Below are positions 1-9,846 of a DNA stretch of 9,846 nucleotides, one piece after another. The notes under the pieces were generated by a model. The model worked only from the letters and a program-made list of their open reading frames with translations, had not been told where the DNA came from and did no database searches. A program made the position numbers and the translations under genes. Position 1 is the first letter of the stretch. Each line of letters starts with the position of its first letter. This DNA comes from Halorhodospira sp. (GTDB lineage: Bacteria > Pseudomonadota > Gammaproteobacteria > Nitrococcales > Halorhodospiraceae), in the NCBI GenBank assembly GCA_007127935.1, contig SKYL01000285.1, forward strand, positions 1-9,846, in the 5' to 3' direction.

Positions 1-90
1 CTTCATGATCATGGCGGGCTCGCCGCTGTGCGCCCGGTCCAGCAGCTTCGGCAATTGGCGTCGGGCGGCTTCGGATCCGATCTTTTGCAT
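1..90 (-). CDS. Type II antitoxin, Phd/YefM-like (N-terminal fragment, runs off the left edge)
   Basis: Reading the minus strand from an ATG at 90-88 gives 30 residues that begin MQKIGSEAARRQLPKLLDRA and continue to the window edge without a stop. The pattern of a short leading strand, then an E-A-R-R-x-L-x-x-L-L-D-R helix, then a G-E turn and a hydrophobic strand (MIM) is the classic N-terminus of prevent-host-death (Phd/YefM) antitoxins. These proteins bind their own promoter through this domain and neutralise a partner toxin with their C-terminus. The start is well supported: TAAGGAGG lies 6 nt upstream. The rest of the antitoxin and any toxin gene would lie to the left, outside the window, so the toxin family cannot be stated. 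The gene is divergent from gltB. The family call rests on a short fragment; another small DNA-binding antitoxin is possible. Confidence 0.72.
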   Translation of the reverse strand, partial: MQKIGSEAARRQLPKLLDRAHSGEPAMIMK

Positions 91-96
91 TTGGGG

Positions 97-104
97 CCTC
101 CTTA
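97..104 (-). promoter_or_regulatory. Strong ribosome binding site of the antitoxin gene
   Basis: On the minus strand this reads TAAGGAGG, a full match to the anti-Shine-Dalgarno sequence, with a 6-nt spacer (CCCCAA) before the ATG at 90-88. It is much stronger than the sites of the other genes here. High translation of the antitoxin relative to its toxin is typical of type II modules. It fixes the start and makes the short edge fragment credible as a real gene. Confidence 0.85.
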
Positions 105-107
105 TCA

Positions 108-122
108 TGTACGTACTGTACG
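108..122. promoter_or_regulatory. Putative antitoxin operator: direct TGTACG repeat with palindromic GTACGTAC core
   Basis: TGTACG occurs at 108-113 and again at 117-122, start points 9 bp apart, and 109-116 is the perfect palindrome GTACGTAC. A further GTAC lies at 154-157. E. coli YefM binds palindromes with a TGTACA core, so a TGTAC-rich element directly upstream of a Phd/YefM-like gene fits autoregulation. It covers the predicted -10 of the antitoxin promoter, where a bound repressor would block RNA polymerase. That it is an operator is inference from position and motif. Confidence 0.5.
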
Positions 123-143
123 GGTGCTTAGGGGTGCGGACAA
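115..143 (-). promoter_or_regulatory. Predicted sigma70-type promoter of the antitoxin gene
   Basis: On the minus strand, TTGTCC (143-138) and TACAGT (120-115) are separated by exactly 17 bp. Each matches four of six consensus bases of the -35 and -10 elements. Transcription would begin near 108, about 18 nt before the antitoxin start codon, leaving just room for the strong ribosome binding site. The -10 is embedded in the TGTACG repeat. In sequence this GC-rich, an AT-containing pair at correct spacing is notable but not proof. Confidence 0.5.
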
Positions 144-171
144 GCGTCGGGAGGTACGAGACCGGCTCGAA

Positions 172-200
172 TTGATCACCCCCCACCCCGCCGCTATACT
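172..200 (+). promoter_or_regulatory. Predicted sigma70-type promoter of the gltB-gltD-hemE-nudix operon
   Basis: TTGATC (172-177, four of six consensus) and TATACT (195-200, five of six) are spaced by exactly 17 bp in otherwise very GC-rich DNA, followed by a T run at 200-205. Transcription would start near 206-208, giving a leader of roughly 80 nt before the GTG of gltB. It is back-to-back with the antitoxin promoter, whose -35 ends 28 bp away. I saw no sigma54 -24/-12 pair upstream of gltB. Confidence 0.65.
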
Positions 201-218
201 TTTTTCGGTGCCCCCCAA

Positions 219-241
219 GCTGCAACCCCCGGCGGGGCAGC
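219..241 (+). other. GC-rich hairpin in the gltB leader
   Basis: GCTG (219-222) pairs with CAGC (238-241) and CCCC (226-229) pairs with GGGG (234-237), closing a 4-nt CGGC loop with a CAA bulge on the 5' side. It lies between the predicted transcription start and the gltB start. No U run follows, so it is not an intrinsic terminator. It could stabilise the mRNA 5' end or be part of a leader control element; no function can be shown from sequence. Confidence 0.4.
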
Positions 242-289
242 CCCCACGGCGGACCGGACTCCTGATCCGTTCCCCCGAAAGAGGCGGCC

Positions 290-4755
<4,466 letters not shown>

Positions 4756-4756
<1 letters not shown>

Positions 4757-6165
4757 TGGACAACAGCGTCTTCCAGTTTCTTGAGGTCCCCCGCCGGGAC
4801 CCCGACAAGCTCGCCGTCGACGAGCGCATCCAGCGCTTCGCCGAGATCTACGGCCACTTCGAACCGCAGTCCGCCGCCGCCCAGGCCGGGCGCTGCATCG
4901 ACTGCGGCAACCCGTACTGCGAGTGGAAGTGCCCGGTCCACAACTACATTCCGCACTGGCTGCGGCTGGTGGCCGAGGGCAACCTCTTCGAGGCCGCCGA
5001 CCTCTGCCATAAGACCAACACCCTGCCCGAGATGTGCGGCCGGATCTGCCCCCAGGACCGGCTCTGCGAGGGCGCCTGCACCCTCAACGACGGGTTCGGC
5101 GCGGTGACCATCGGTGCGGTGGAGAAGTACATCACCGATGAGGCGATCAGGCGGGGCTGGCGGCCCCAACTGGGCGACGTGGCCGACACCGGCAAACGGG
5201 CCGCGATCATCGGCGCCGGTCCGGCCGGGCTCGGCGCGGCCGATATCCTGGTGCGCGGCGGCGTCCACCCGGTGGTCTTCGACCGCCACCCCGAGATCGG
5301 CGGCCTGCTCACCTTCGGCATTCCACCGTTCAAGCTCGATAAGGAGGTGGTCCGGACCCGGCGCCGCCTGATGGAAGGGATGGGCGTGGAGTTCCGGCTC
5401 GCTACCGAGGTGGGCCGCGACATCGCCTTCGAGACGCTGCTGGAGGAGTACGACGCGGTCCTTGTCGGCACCGGCGCCTATACGTATATGACCGGCGGCT
5501 TTCCCGGCGAGGACCTGCCCGGCGTCCACGAGGCGCTCCCCTACCTCATCTCCAACATCGACCGGCTGCTGGGGTACGAGAAGGACCCGGCCGATTTCAT
5601 CGACATGAAGGATCAACGGGTGGTGGTGCTGGGCGGTGGCGATACCGCGATGGACTGCAACCGCACCGCCATCCGGCAGGGAGCGGTCCGGGTGACTTGC
5701 ACCTACCGCCGCGATGAGGCCAATATGCCAGGTTCACGCCGGGAGGTGGTCAACGCCAAGGAGGAAGGCGTACGCTTCCTCTGGAACCGGCAGCCGGTGG
5801 CAGTGGTGGGAAACGGCCGGGTGGAGGGGGTGAAGGTGGTCCGCACCGAGTTGGGCGCGCCCGACGAACGGGGCCGCCGCCGCCCCGAACCGGTGCCGGG
5901 CTCCGAAGAGATCATTCCGGCGGACTGTGTCATCATCGCCTTCGGCTTCCAGCCCAGCCCGCCCACTTGGCTACAGCGCCACGGCGTTGAGTTGGACGAC
6001 CAGGGGCGGGTCCGCATCTCCCGCGGGGAGGGCACCTTCGGCCGCACGACCCACCCGAAGATCTTCGCCGCCGGGGACATGGTGCGCGGATCGGACCTGG
6101 TGGTCACGGCGGTATGGGATGGTCGGGAAGCGGCCAAGGGCATGCTCAAATCTATGGAGGTCTAG
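4756..6165 (+). CDS. gltD: Glutamate synthase (NADPH) small (beta) subunit
   Basis: Oxidises NADPH on FAD and passes electrons through iron-sulfur clusters to GltB, forming the alpha-beta glutamate synthase unit. The 469 residues compare with about 472 in E. coli. The N-terminal domain has two cysteine sets, C47/C50/C55/C59 and C94/C98/C104/C108, which include the 4Fe-4S ligands. The FAD-binding Rossmann motif GAGPAG is at 153-158 and the NADPH-binding motif GGGDTA at 293-298. The C-terminal FAD motif (AAGDMVRGSDLVV) is close to the end. The ATG shares its A with the gltB stop, so translational coupling and a fixed subunit ratio are likely; GAGGG lies 10 nt upstream. It could be confused with other members of the family (dihydropyrimidine dehydrogenase or NfnB-like), but adjacency to gltB settles it. 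Confidence 0.97.
6156..6161 (+). promoter_or_regulatory. Ribosome binding site that decides the hemE start
   Basis: GGAGGT sits inside the last codons of gltD. From the end of GGAGG there are 7 nt to the ATC at 6168, which is optimal spacing. No ATG, GTG, TTG or CTG of the hemE frame lies in a position this site could serve. It is the main evidence for the non-standard start. Confidence 0.7.
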
Positions 6166-6167
6166 CC

Positions 6168-7259
6168 ATCAGCGCTCAACTTCAGAACGACCGTCTTTTG
6201 CGGGCCTTGCGGCGCCAACCGGTGGATCGCACGCCGGTGTGGCTGATGCGCCAGGCCGGACGCTATCTGCCCGAGTACCGGCAGGTCCGCGAACAGGCCG
6301 GCGACTTCATGGCGCTCTGCCGCAACCCCGAACTGGCGGCCACCGTCACCTTGCAGCCGCTGGAGCGGTTCGACCTCGACGCCGCCATCCTCTTCTCCGA
6401 CATCCTCACCGTCCCCGACGCCATGGGGCTCGGCCTCTACTTCGAGACCGGCGAGGGGCCGCGCTTCCGCCACCCGGTGCGCGACGCCCACGCCATCGAC
6501 GCCTTGCCGATCCCCGATCCACACCAGGACCTCGGCTACGTCATGGACGCGGTGGCGGCGTGCCGTAGCGCACTGGCCGGGCGGGTCCCGCTGATCGGCT
6601 TCTCCGGCAGCCCGTGGACCCTCGCCACCTACATGGTGGAAGGCGGCTCAAGCAAGAACTTTTCGGTCTGCAAGGCGATGCTCTACGACCAGCCCCAGGC
6701 CGCCCACCGCCTTCTCGCCAAGCTCGCCGAGACGGTCATCGCCTACCTCCAGGGCCAGATCGAGGCCGGCGCCCAGGCGCTGATGATCTTCGACACCTGG
6801 GGCGGCGTCCTCGACCCGATCCGCTACCGGGAGTTCTCGCTGGCCTACATGGAGCGCATCGTCAGCGGCCTGCGCGCCACGGAGCAAGGCCGGGAGACGC
6901 CGATCACGCTCTTCACCAAGGGCGGCGGCGACTGGCTGCCGTGGATCGCCGAGACCGGCTGCGACGCCGTCGGTGTCGACTGGACCACGCCGCTGGACCG
7001 GGCCCGCGCCGCGGTGAACGACCGGGTCGCCCTCCAGGGCAACCTCGACCCGTGCGTGCTCCACGCCCAACCGGCGGTGATCCGCACCGAGGTGGACCGC
7101 TGCCTGCGGGAGTACGGCAACGGCTCCGGGCACATCTTCAACCTGGGCCACGGCATCCACCCGGACATACCGCCCGATCATGTGCAGGCCATGGTGCAGG
7201 CCGTCCATGAACTCTCACCGCCCTATCATGACGTACCGGCGCGTACGGCCACGCCGTAG
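6168..7259 (+). CDS. hemE: Uroporphyrinogen decarboxylase, probable AUC start codon
   Basis: Removes the four acetate carboxyls of uroporphyrinogen III to give coproporphyrinogen III, a cofactor-free cytoplasmic step of heme synthesis. From 6168 the product is 363 residues (E. coli 354). Visible signatures are RQAGRYLPEY at 28-37, FSDILTVPDAMGLG with Asp78, SPWTLATYMVEGG with Tyr155, TLFTKGGG, and HGIH with His328, covering the substrate-binding residues of the family. The start is unusual. The frame opens at ATG 6114 inside gltD, but that adds 18 Gly-rich residues without family resemblance and no good ribosome site. TTG 6198 would remove the conserved NDRLLRAL helix. ATC at 6168 has an ideal ribosome site and gives (M)SAQLQNDRLLRAL, aligning with the family's normal first residue. 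Only 2 nt separate it from the gltD stop, so it belongs to the same transcript. The function is certain; the start is likely but not proven. Confidence 0.93.
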   Translation: MSAQLQNDRLLRALRRQPVDRTPVWLMRQAGRYLPEYRQVREQAGDFMALCRNPELAATVTLQPLERFDLDAAILFSDILTVPDAMGLGLYFETGEGPRFRHPVRDAHAIDALPIPDPHQDLGYVMDAVAACRSALAGRVPLIGFSGSPWTLATYMVEGGSSKNFSVCKAMLYDQPQAAHRLLAKLAETVIAYLQGQIEAGAQALMIFDTWGGVLDPIRYREFSLAYMERIVSGLRATEQGRETPITLFTKGGGDWLPWIAETGCDAVGVDWTTPLDRARAAVNDRVALQGNLDPCVLHAQPAVIRTEVDRCLREYGNGSGHIFNLGHGIHPDIPPDHVQAMVQAVHELSPPYHDVPARTATP

Positions 7260-7707
7260 CCCCCCTCGACGCAAGCTGCTCTCGGCCGGGGTGATCCCGG
7301 TGCGCTTCGCCGAGGGGCGCCGCCTCTACCTGATGCTGCGGGCGTTCCAGTACTGGGACTTCCCCAAGGGCAAGGTGGAGCGGGGCGAGGAACCGCTGCA
7401 TGGAGCGCTGCGCGAGGTGGAGGAAGAGGCCGGAATCTCGGAGTTGGACTTCCGTTGGGGGATGGACTACTTCGAGACCGGCCCCTACGCCCAGGGGAAG
7501 GTGGCGCGCTACTACATCGCCCAGACCCCCACCAAGCGGGTGGTCCTCGGCATCAACCCCGAGTTGGGCCGACCGGAGCACCACGAGTACCGTTGGGTGA
7601 CCCACGAGGAGGCGGTGCGGCTCGCCTCGCCCCGGGTACGGCAGGTCCTCGAGTGGGCCGACCGCAAGCTCAATGACGCCGACGAAGAAGATCTTTACGG
7701 CGAGTAG
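7228..7707 (+). CDS. Nudix hydrolase, Ap4A-hydrolase-like
   Basis: A 159-residue protein with one Nudix domain. The box is complete at residues 48-70: G48, E54 and REVEEEAGI at 62-70 satisfy G-x5-E-x7-R-E-U-x-E-E-x-G-U, so the metal-binding glutamates are intact. Upstream are an SAGVIPVRF strand and YWDFPKGK. The later EYRWVTHEEAVRL and RQVLEWADRKL resemble the C-terminal part of asymmetrical bis(5'-nucleosyl)-tetraphosphatases. Substrate is inference; another nucleoside-diphosphate derivative is possible. The start is uncertain: ATG 7228 (used here), ATG 7207 with a weak AGG 6 nt upstream, and ATG 7180 all lie inside hemE, and no good ribosome site is seen for any. An overlap of at least 32 nt with hemE suggests coupled translation. 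The Arg-rich start (RRVRPRRSPPRRK) may be partly untranslated. The 3' end overlaps the convergent receptor gene by 13 bp. Confidence 0.88.
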   Translation: MTYRRVRPRRSPPRRKLLSAGVIPVRFAEGRRLYLMLRAFQYWDFPKGKVERGEEPLHGALREVEEEAGISELDFRWGMDYFETGPYAQGKVARYYIAQTPTKRVVLGINPELGRPEHHEYRWVTHEEAVRLASPRVRQVLEWADRKLNDADEEDLYGE

Positions 7708-9824
7708 AAGGTGACCCCGGCGAAGATCGTCCGCTCCGGCGCCGGCTCGAAGTAGCGGCGGTCCTCCAGCGCCAACCCCGGCGGACCTCCTGCGTTGATG
7801 CGGACGTTGGCGTCGTACTCTTCATCGAACAGGTTGTTGATCCCGAAGAACGGCCGCGCCTCCCACGCCTCGGTGACAAAGCTGCGGCTCAGACGCACCC
7901 CCACCTCCGTATAGCCGGGGCTGCGCACCGTGTTGCGGTCGTCGGCCCAAACCCCTTCGGCGGCGCGCACGTCCGCCGCCCACCGCCACCCCCCGCGAGT
8001 GGTCCAGACCGTCTCCAGGTAGCCGTGCGTCTGCGGCACACCGGGGATTAGGTTGCCCCGCACCTGCTCCTCCGGTGCCACCCCCTGCTCCTCGGGGGCC
8101 ACATGGTCACGGAAGGTGAAGCGGCCGTAGGCCACGGCGGCCGTCACCTCCACGCGGTCCACCGGGCGGCCCTCCAGACCCAATTCCACCCCTTGCCGCC
8201 GGGTCTCGGTGGCGTTGCGGTAGTAAGTCACGCCGCCCTGATCGAAGGGCACGATCTCGTCGTCGACCCGGATATGGAAGAGGGCCACGTCGTACCGCCA
8301 CCGGCGGGCGGCCGCGCCCTTGAGCCCCACCTCCACGGAGTGGGCCTGCTGGGGCTCCAGGTCGGGGTGGAAGCCGCCGCCCGCTTCCGGATTGCGCAAC
8401 TCGCGCAGGGTCGGCGCCTCGAAGGCGGTGGCGGTGTTGAGGTAGGCGCGGTGATCCCGGTGGTAGGCGTAGGAGACCCCGGCGAGGTAGCTGGTTTCGG
8501 TGAAGTGGCGGCGGTCGCTGAAATCGTCCGCCGGGTCGGCGTGGTCGAAGCGGTCGTTGACCTGGAGCTCCAACCAGTCCGCCCGGGTACCGCCCAGGAG
8601 GCGCCACCCCGGCGCGGCCTCCCACTCGGCCTGGGCGTAGACGCCCACCGCACGCGCCTCCTCCAGTTGATCCTCGGTCTTACTGCCCCGCTCACCCTGC
8701 TCATTGTCGTAGCGCTGCCGGTCGTCCCGCTGCCACTCGGCGTCCGCGCCGACGGTGTAGTGGATCGGACGTCCGGCCCACTGGTCGCGCCCCTCGTGAC
8801 GCCCGCCGACGCCGGTGAAGTAGCGCTCATAGGCCGCCACGCCGTTGGCTTCAAAAGGGAGGCGGTTTTCAAAATCCCGATGCTGGAGAAAGGCCCGCGC
8901 CTCCCACCGCTCGGCGGCGTTGGGCTCCGCCCGCCACAGCAGAGCGGCGGTCTGCTGCGCCACCTCCTCCCCGGCGTTGAAGGCCACGTTGTCCGGGTTG
9001 GCTTGGCGCCGATCCGCCTCCACCTGATCCCGGCTCAACCCGCCGGGGTCCTCGGTGAAGGGGGCGTGCAGGAGGGTGCCGACAAAACGCGCGGACTGGC
9101 CGCCCTCCAGCGCCCGCTCCACCTTGATGCCGACCCGTTGGCGGGCAGCATCGGCGTGGTCCCGGTACCCCTCCATCTCCACGTTTGAAGCGGTCACGGA
9201 ACTGCGCCAACCACGGTCGGCGGCGCCGCCCCAGATCCTCTGGGCCCGTTCCCCGTGGCTGCCGACGAGGAGTTGCGCCCCCAGACTCTCCCCGGAGAGC
9301 GGCGGCTCCAGCGTGGTCAAACCGATGACCCCCCCGGCGGCGTTCCCGTAGAGGGCCGACGCCGGACCCCGGATCACCTCCAGGCGTTCGACGAAGAACG
9401 GGTCCACCGCATCGAGTTGCGACTGCCCATCGGCGGCGGTGAAGGGGACCCCATCGACGAAGGCGCGCACCCCCCTGACCCCGAACGGCGCCCGCACACC
9501 GAAGCCGCGCAGCGACAGCCGCAGATCCTGCGCATAGTTGTACCGATTCTGCGAATAGAGCCCCGGCACCCGGTCGAAGCCCTGATCGAGGGACCACCCA
9601 CGCCCCTCCTCAAATGGCTCCCGGCCCACCGCCGTCACCGCGGCCGGATAGTCCGGCAACGCCACCTCCATCCTCGGCGCCGTCACCGTCACCGGCTCCA
9701 ACTCCAGAACCCGGTCGGCCGCCAAGGCCGGCCCCAACGTAGCCCCCAAACAGACAAAGCCGAGGCATGTTGCAAGCAGCCGTCCGGGGGGAGGGGGTCT
9801 CCGCGCGGGGACGTCCGGCGGCAT
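7695..9824 (-). CDS. TonB-dependent outer-membrane receptor, YncD/PqqU-like
   Basis: A 709-residue outer-membrane transporter. A signal peptide is visible: Arg8/Arg9/Arg15, a hydrophobic stretch at about 16-31, and likely cleavage after PALA35. The TonB box is EPVTVTA at 43-49. The plug covers about 55-170, with SLRGFG at 104-109, FVDGVP at 122-127 and VIRGPASALYGNAAGG at 150-165. The rest is a 22-strand-type barrel, with NNLFDEEYD at 663-671. Several stretches parallel E. coli YncD/PqqU, recently shown to take up pyrroloquinoline quinone: NYAQDL ahead of RGFG, RGVRAFVDG, EDPGGL, DDEIV, TRRQGVELG, ADDRNT and RYFEPAPER. Hence a YncD-type receptor is likely; PQQ as ligand is inference, and an iron chelate remains possible. 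The C-terminus (GVTFYSP) lacks the usual terminal aromatic residue. No ribosome site precedes the ATG, and the frame stays open upstream to the window edge, so the true start may lie outside. Confidence 0.92.
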   Translation of the reverse strand: MPPDVPARRPPPPGRLLATCLGFVCLGATLGPALAADRVLELEPVTVTAPRMEVALPDYPAAVTAVGREPFEEGRGWSLDQGFDRVPGLYSQNRYNYAQDLRLSLRGFGVRAPFGVRGVRAFVDGVPFTAADGQSQLDAVDPFFVERLEVIRGPASALYGNAAGGVIGLTTLEPPLSGESLGAQLLVGSHGERAQRIWGGAADRGWRSSVTASNVEMEGYRDHADAARQRVGIKVERALEGGQSARFVGTLLHAPFTEDPGGLSRDQVEADRRQANPDNVAFNAGEEVAQQTAALLWRAEPNAAERWEARAFLQHRDFENRLPFEANGVAAYERYFTGVGGRHEGRDQWAGRPIHYTVGADAEWQRDDRQRYDNEQGERGSKTEDQLEEARAVGVYAQAEWEAAPGWRLLGGTRADWLELQVNDRFDHADPADDFSDRRHFTETSYLAGVSYAYHRDHRAYLNTATAFEAPTLRELRNPEAGGGFHPDLEPQQAHSVEVGLKGAAARRWRYDVALFHIRVDDEIVPFDQGGVTYYRNATETRRQGVELGLEGRPVDRVEVTAAVAYGRFTFRDHVAPEEQGVAPEEQVRGNLIPGVPQTHGYLETVWTTRGGWRWAADVRAAEGVWADDRNTVRSPGYTEVGVRLSRSFVTEAWEARPFFGINNLFDEEYDANVRINAGGPPGLALEDRRYFEPAPERTIFAGVTFYSP
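8061..8102 (-). repeat. Imperfect 21-bp tandem duplication inside the receptor gene
   Basis: Two adjacent 21-bp units (8061-8081 and 8082-8102) match at 18 of 21 positions and encode VAPEEQG and VAPEEQV at residues 575-588. The reading frame is kept. The acidic segment follows a barrel strand (RFTFRDH) and precedes the next (RGNLIPG), so it probably sits in a loop. It looks like an aged in-frame slippage or duplication event. Confidence 0.75.
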
Positions 9825-9836
9825 GGATGCCGTCGG
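9815..9836. repeat. Inverted repeat enclosing the putative start codon of the receptor gene
   Basis: CGGCAT (9819-9824) and ATGCCG (9827-9832) are perfect complements around a GG centre. Three further pairs outside (9815-9817 with 9834-9836) extend the arms to 10 bp with one mismatch. In the minus-strand mRNA the start codon would lie within the stem. It could be an operator, a translational switch, or chance in GC-rich DNA; only 10 bp of sequence remain beyond it. Confidence 0.5.
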
Positions 9837-9846
9837 AGAGCGTACA

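Noticed and set aside
157..169. Small inverted repeat CGAG-ACCGG-CTCG between the two divergent promoters
   Set aside because: The arms are only 4 bp, which is expected by chance in sequence of this composition.
219..241. Leader hairpin as an attenuator or intrinsic terminator
   Set aside because: No U run follows and no short leader peptide with diagnostic codons is evident, so only a plain hairpin is reported.
6114..6167. ATG 6114 as the hemE start
   Set aside because: It would add an 18-residue tail with no family resemblance, overlap gltD by 52 nt and lack a ribosome site, while a perfect site serves 6168.
8103..9188. Plus-strand open frame of 361 codons opposite the receptor gene
   Set aside because: It is antisense to a receptor with clear signal peptide, TonB box and plug motifs. 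It shows no domain and has the Gly/Val/Leu-rich pattern of a compositional shadow.

Overview
The window is GC-rich throughout (about two thirds G+C by eye) with strong G/C preference at third codon positions. It is almost fully coding. The gene order gltB-gltD-hemE is one known from Gammaproteobacteria, and together with a TonB-dependent outer-membrane receptor it points to a Gram-negative gammaproteobacterium. A halophilic or sulfur-oxidising relative of the Ectothiorhodospiraceae would fit, but that placement is inference from synteny and composition only.

Left edge (1-289): on the minus strand lie the first 30 codons of a Phd/YefM-like antitoxin gene with a near-perfect ribosome binding site, running off the window. 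Between it and gltB is a 199-bp divergent control region. It holds a minus-strand promoter whose -10 lies inside a TGTACG direct repeat (a plausible autoregulatory operator), and a well-formed plus-strand sigma70-type promoter (TTGATC, 17 bp, TATACT). The plus promoter leads into a leader of about 80 nt with a GC-rich hairpin.

Centre (290-7707, plus strand): a tightly packed apparent operon of four genes. gltB and gltD encode the two subunits of NADPH-dependent glutamate synthase (GOGAT) and overlap by 1 nt. hemE encodes uroporphyrinogen decarboxylase and appears to start at a rare AUC codon 2 nt after gltD. A small Nudix hydrolase resembling Ap4A hydrolases overlaps the end of hemE. GOGAT supplies glutamate, which is also the precursor of tetrapyrroles in bacteria using the C5 pathway, so glutamate and heme synthesis are linked by co-transcription.

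Right part (7695-9824, minus strand): one long gene for a TonB-dependent outer-membrane receptor that looks like E. coli YncD/PqqU, convergent with the operon and overlapping the Nudix gene by 13 bp, tail to tail. Its putative start codon sits in an inverted repeat at the window edge.

I see no insertion sequence, CRISPR array, tRNA or rRNA, and no wholly new multi-gene system. The most unusual points are the AUC start of hemE, the antitoxin operator/promoter, the terminator-less convergent overlap and the hidden start codon of the receptor gene.
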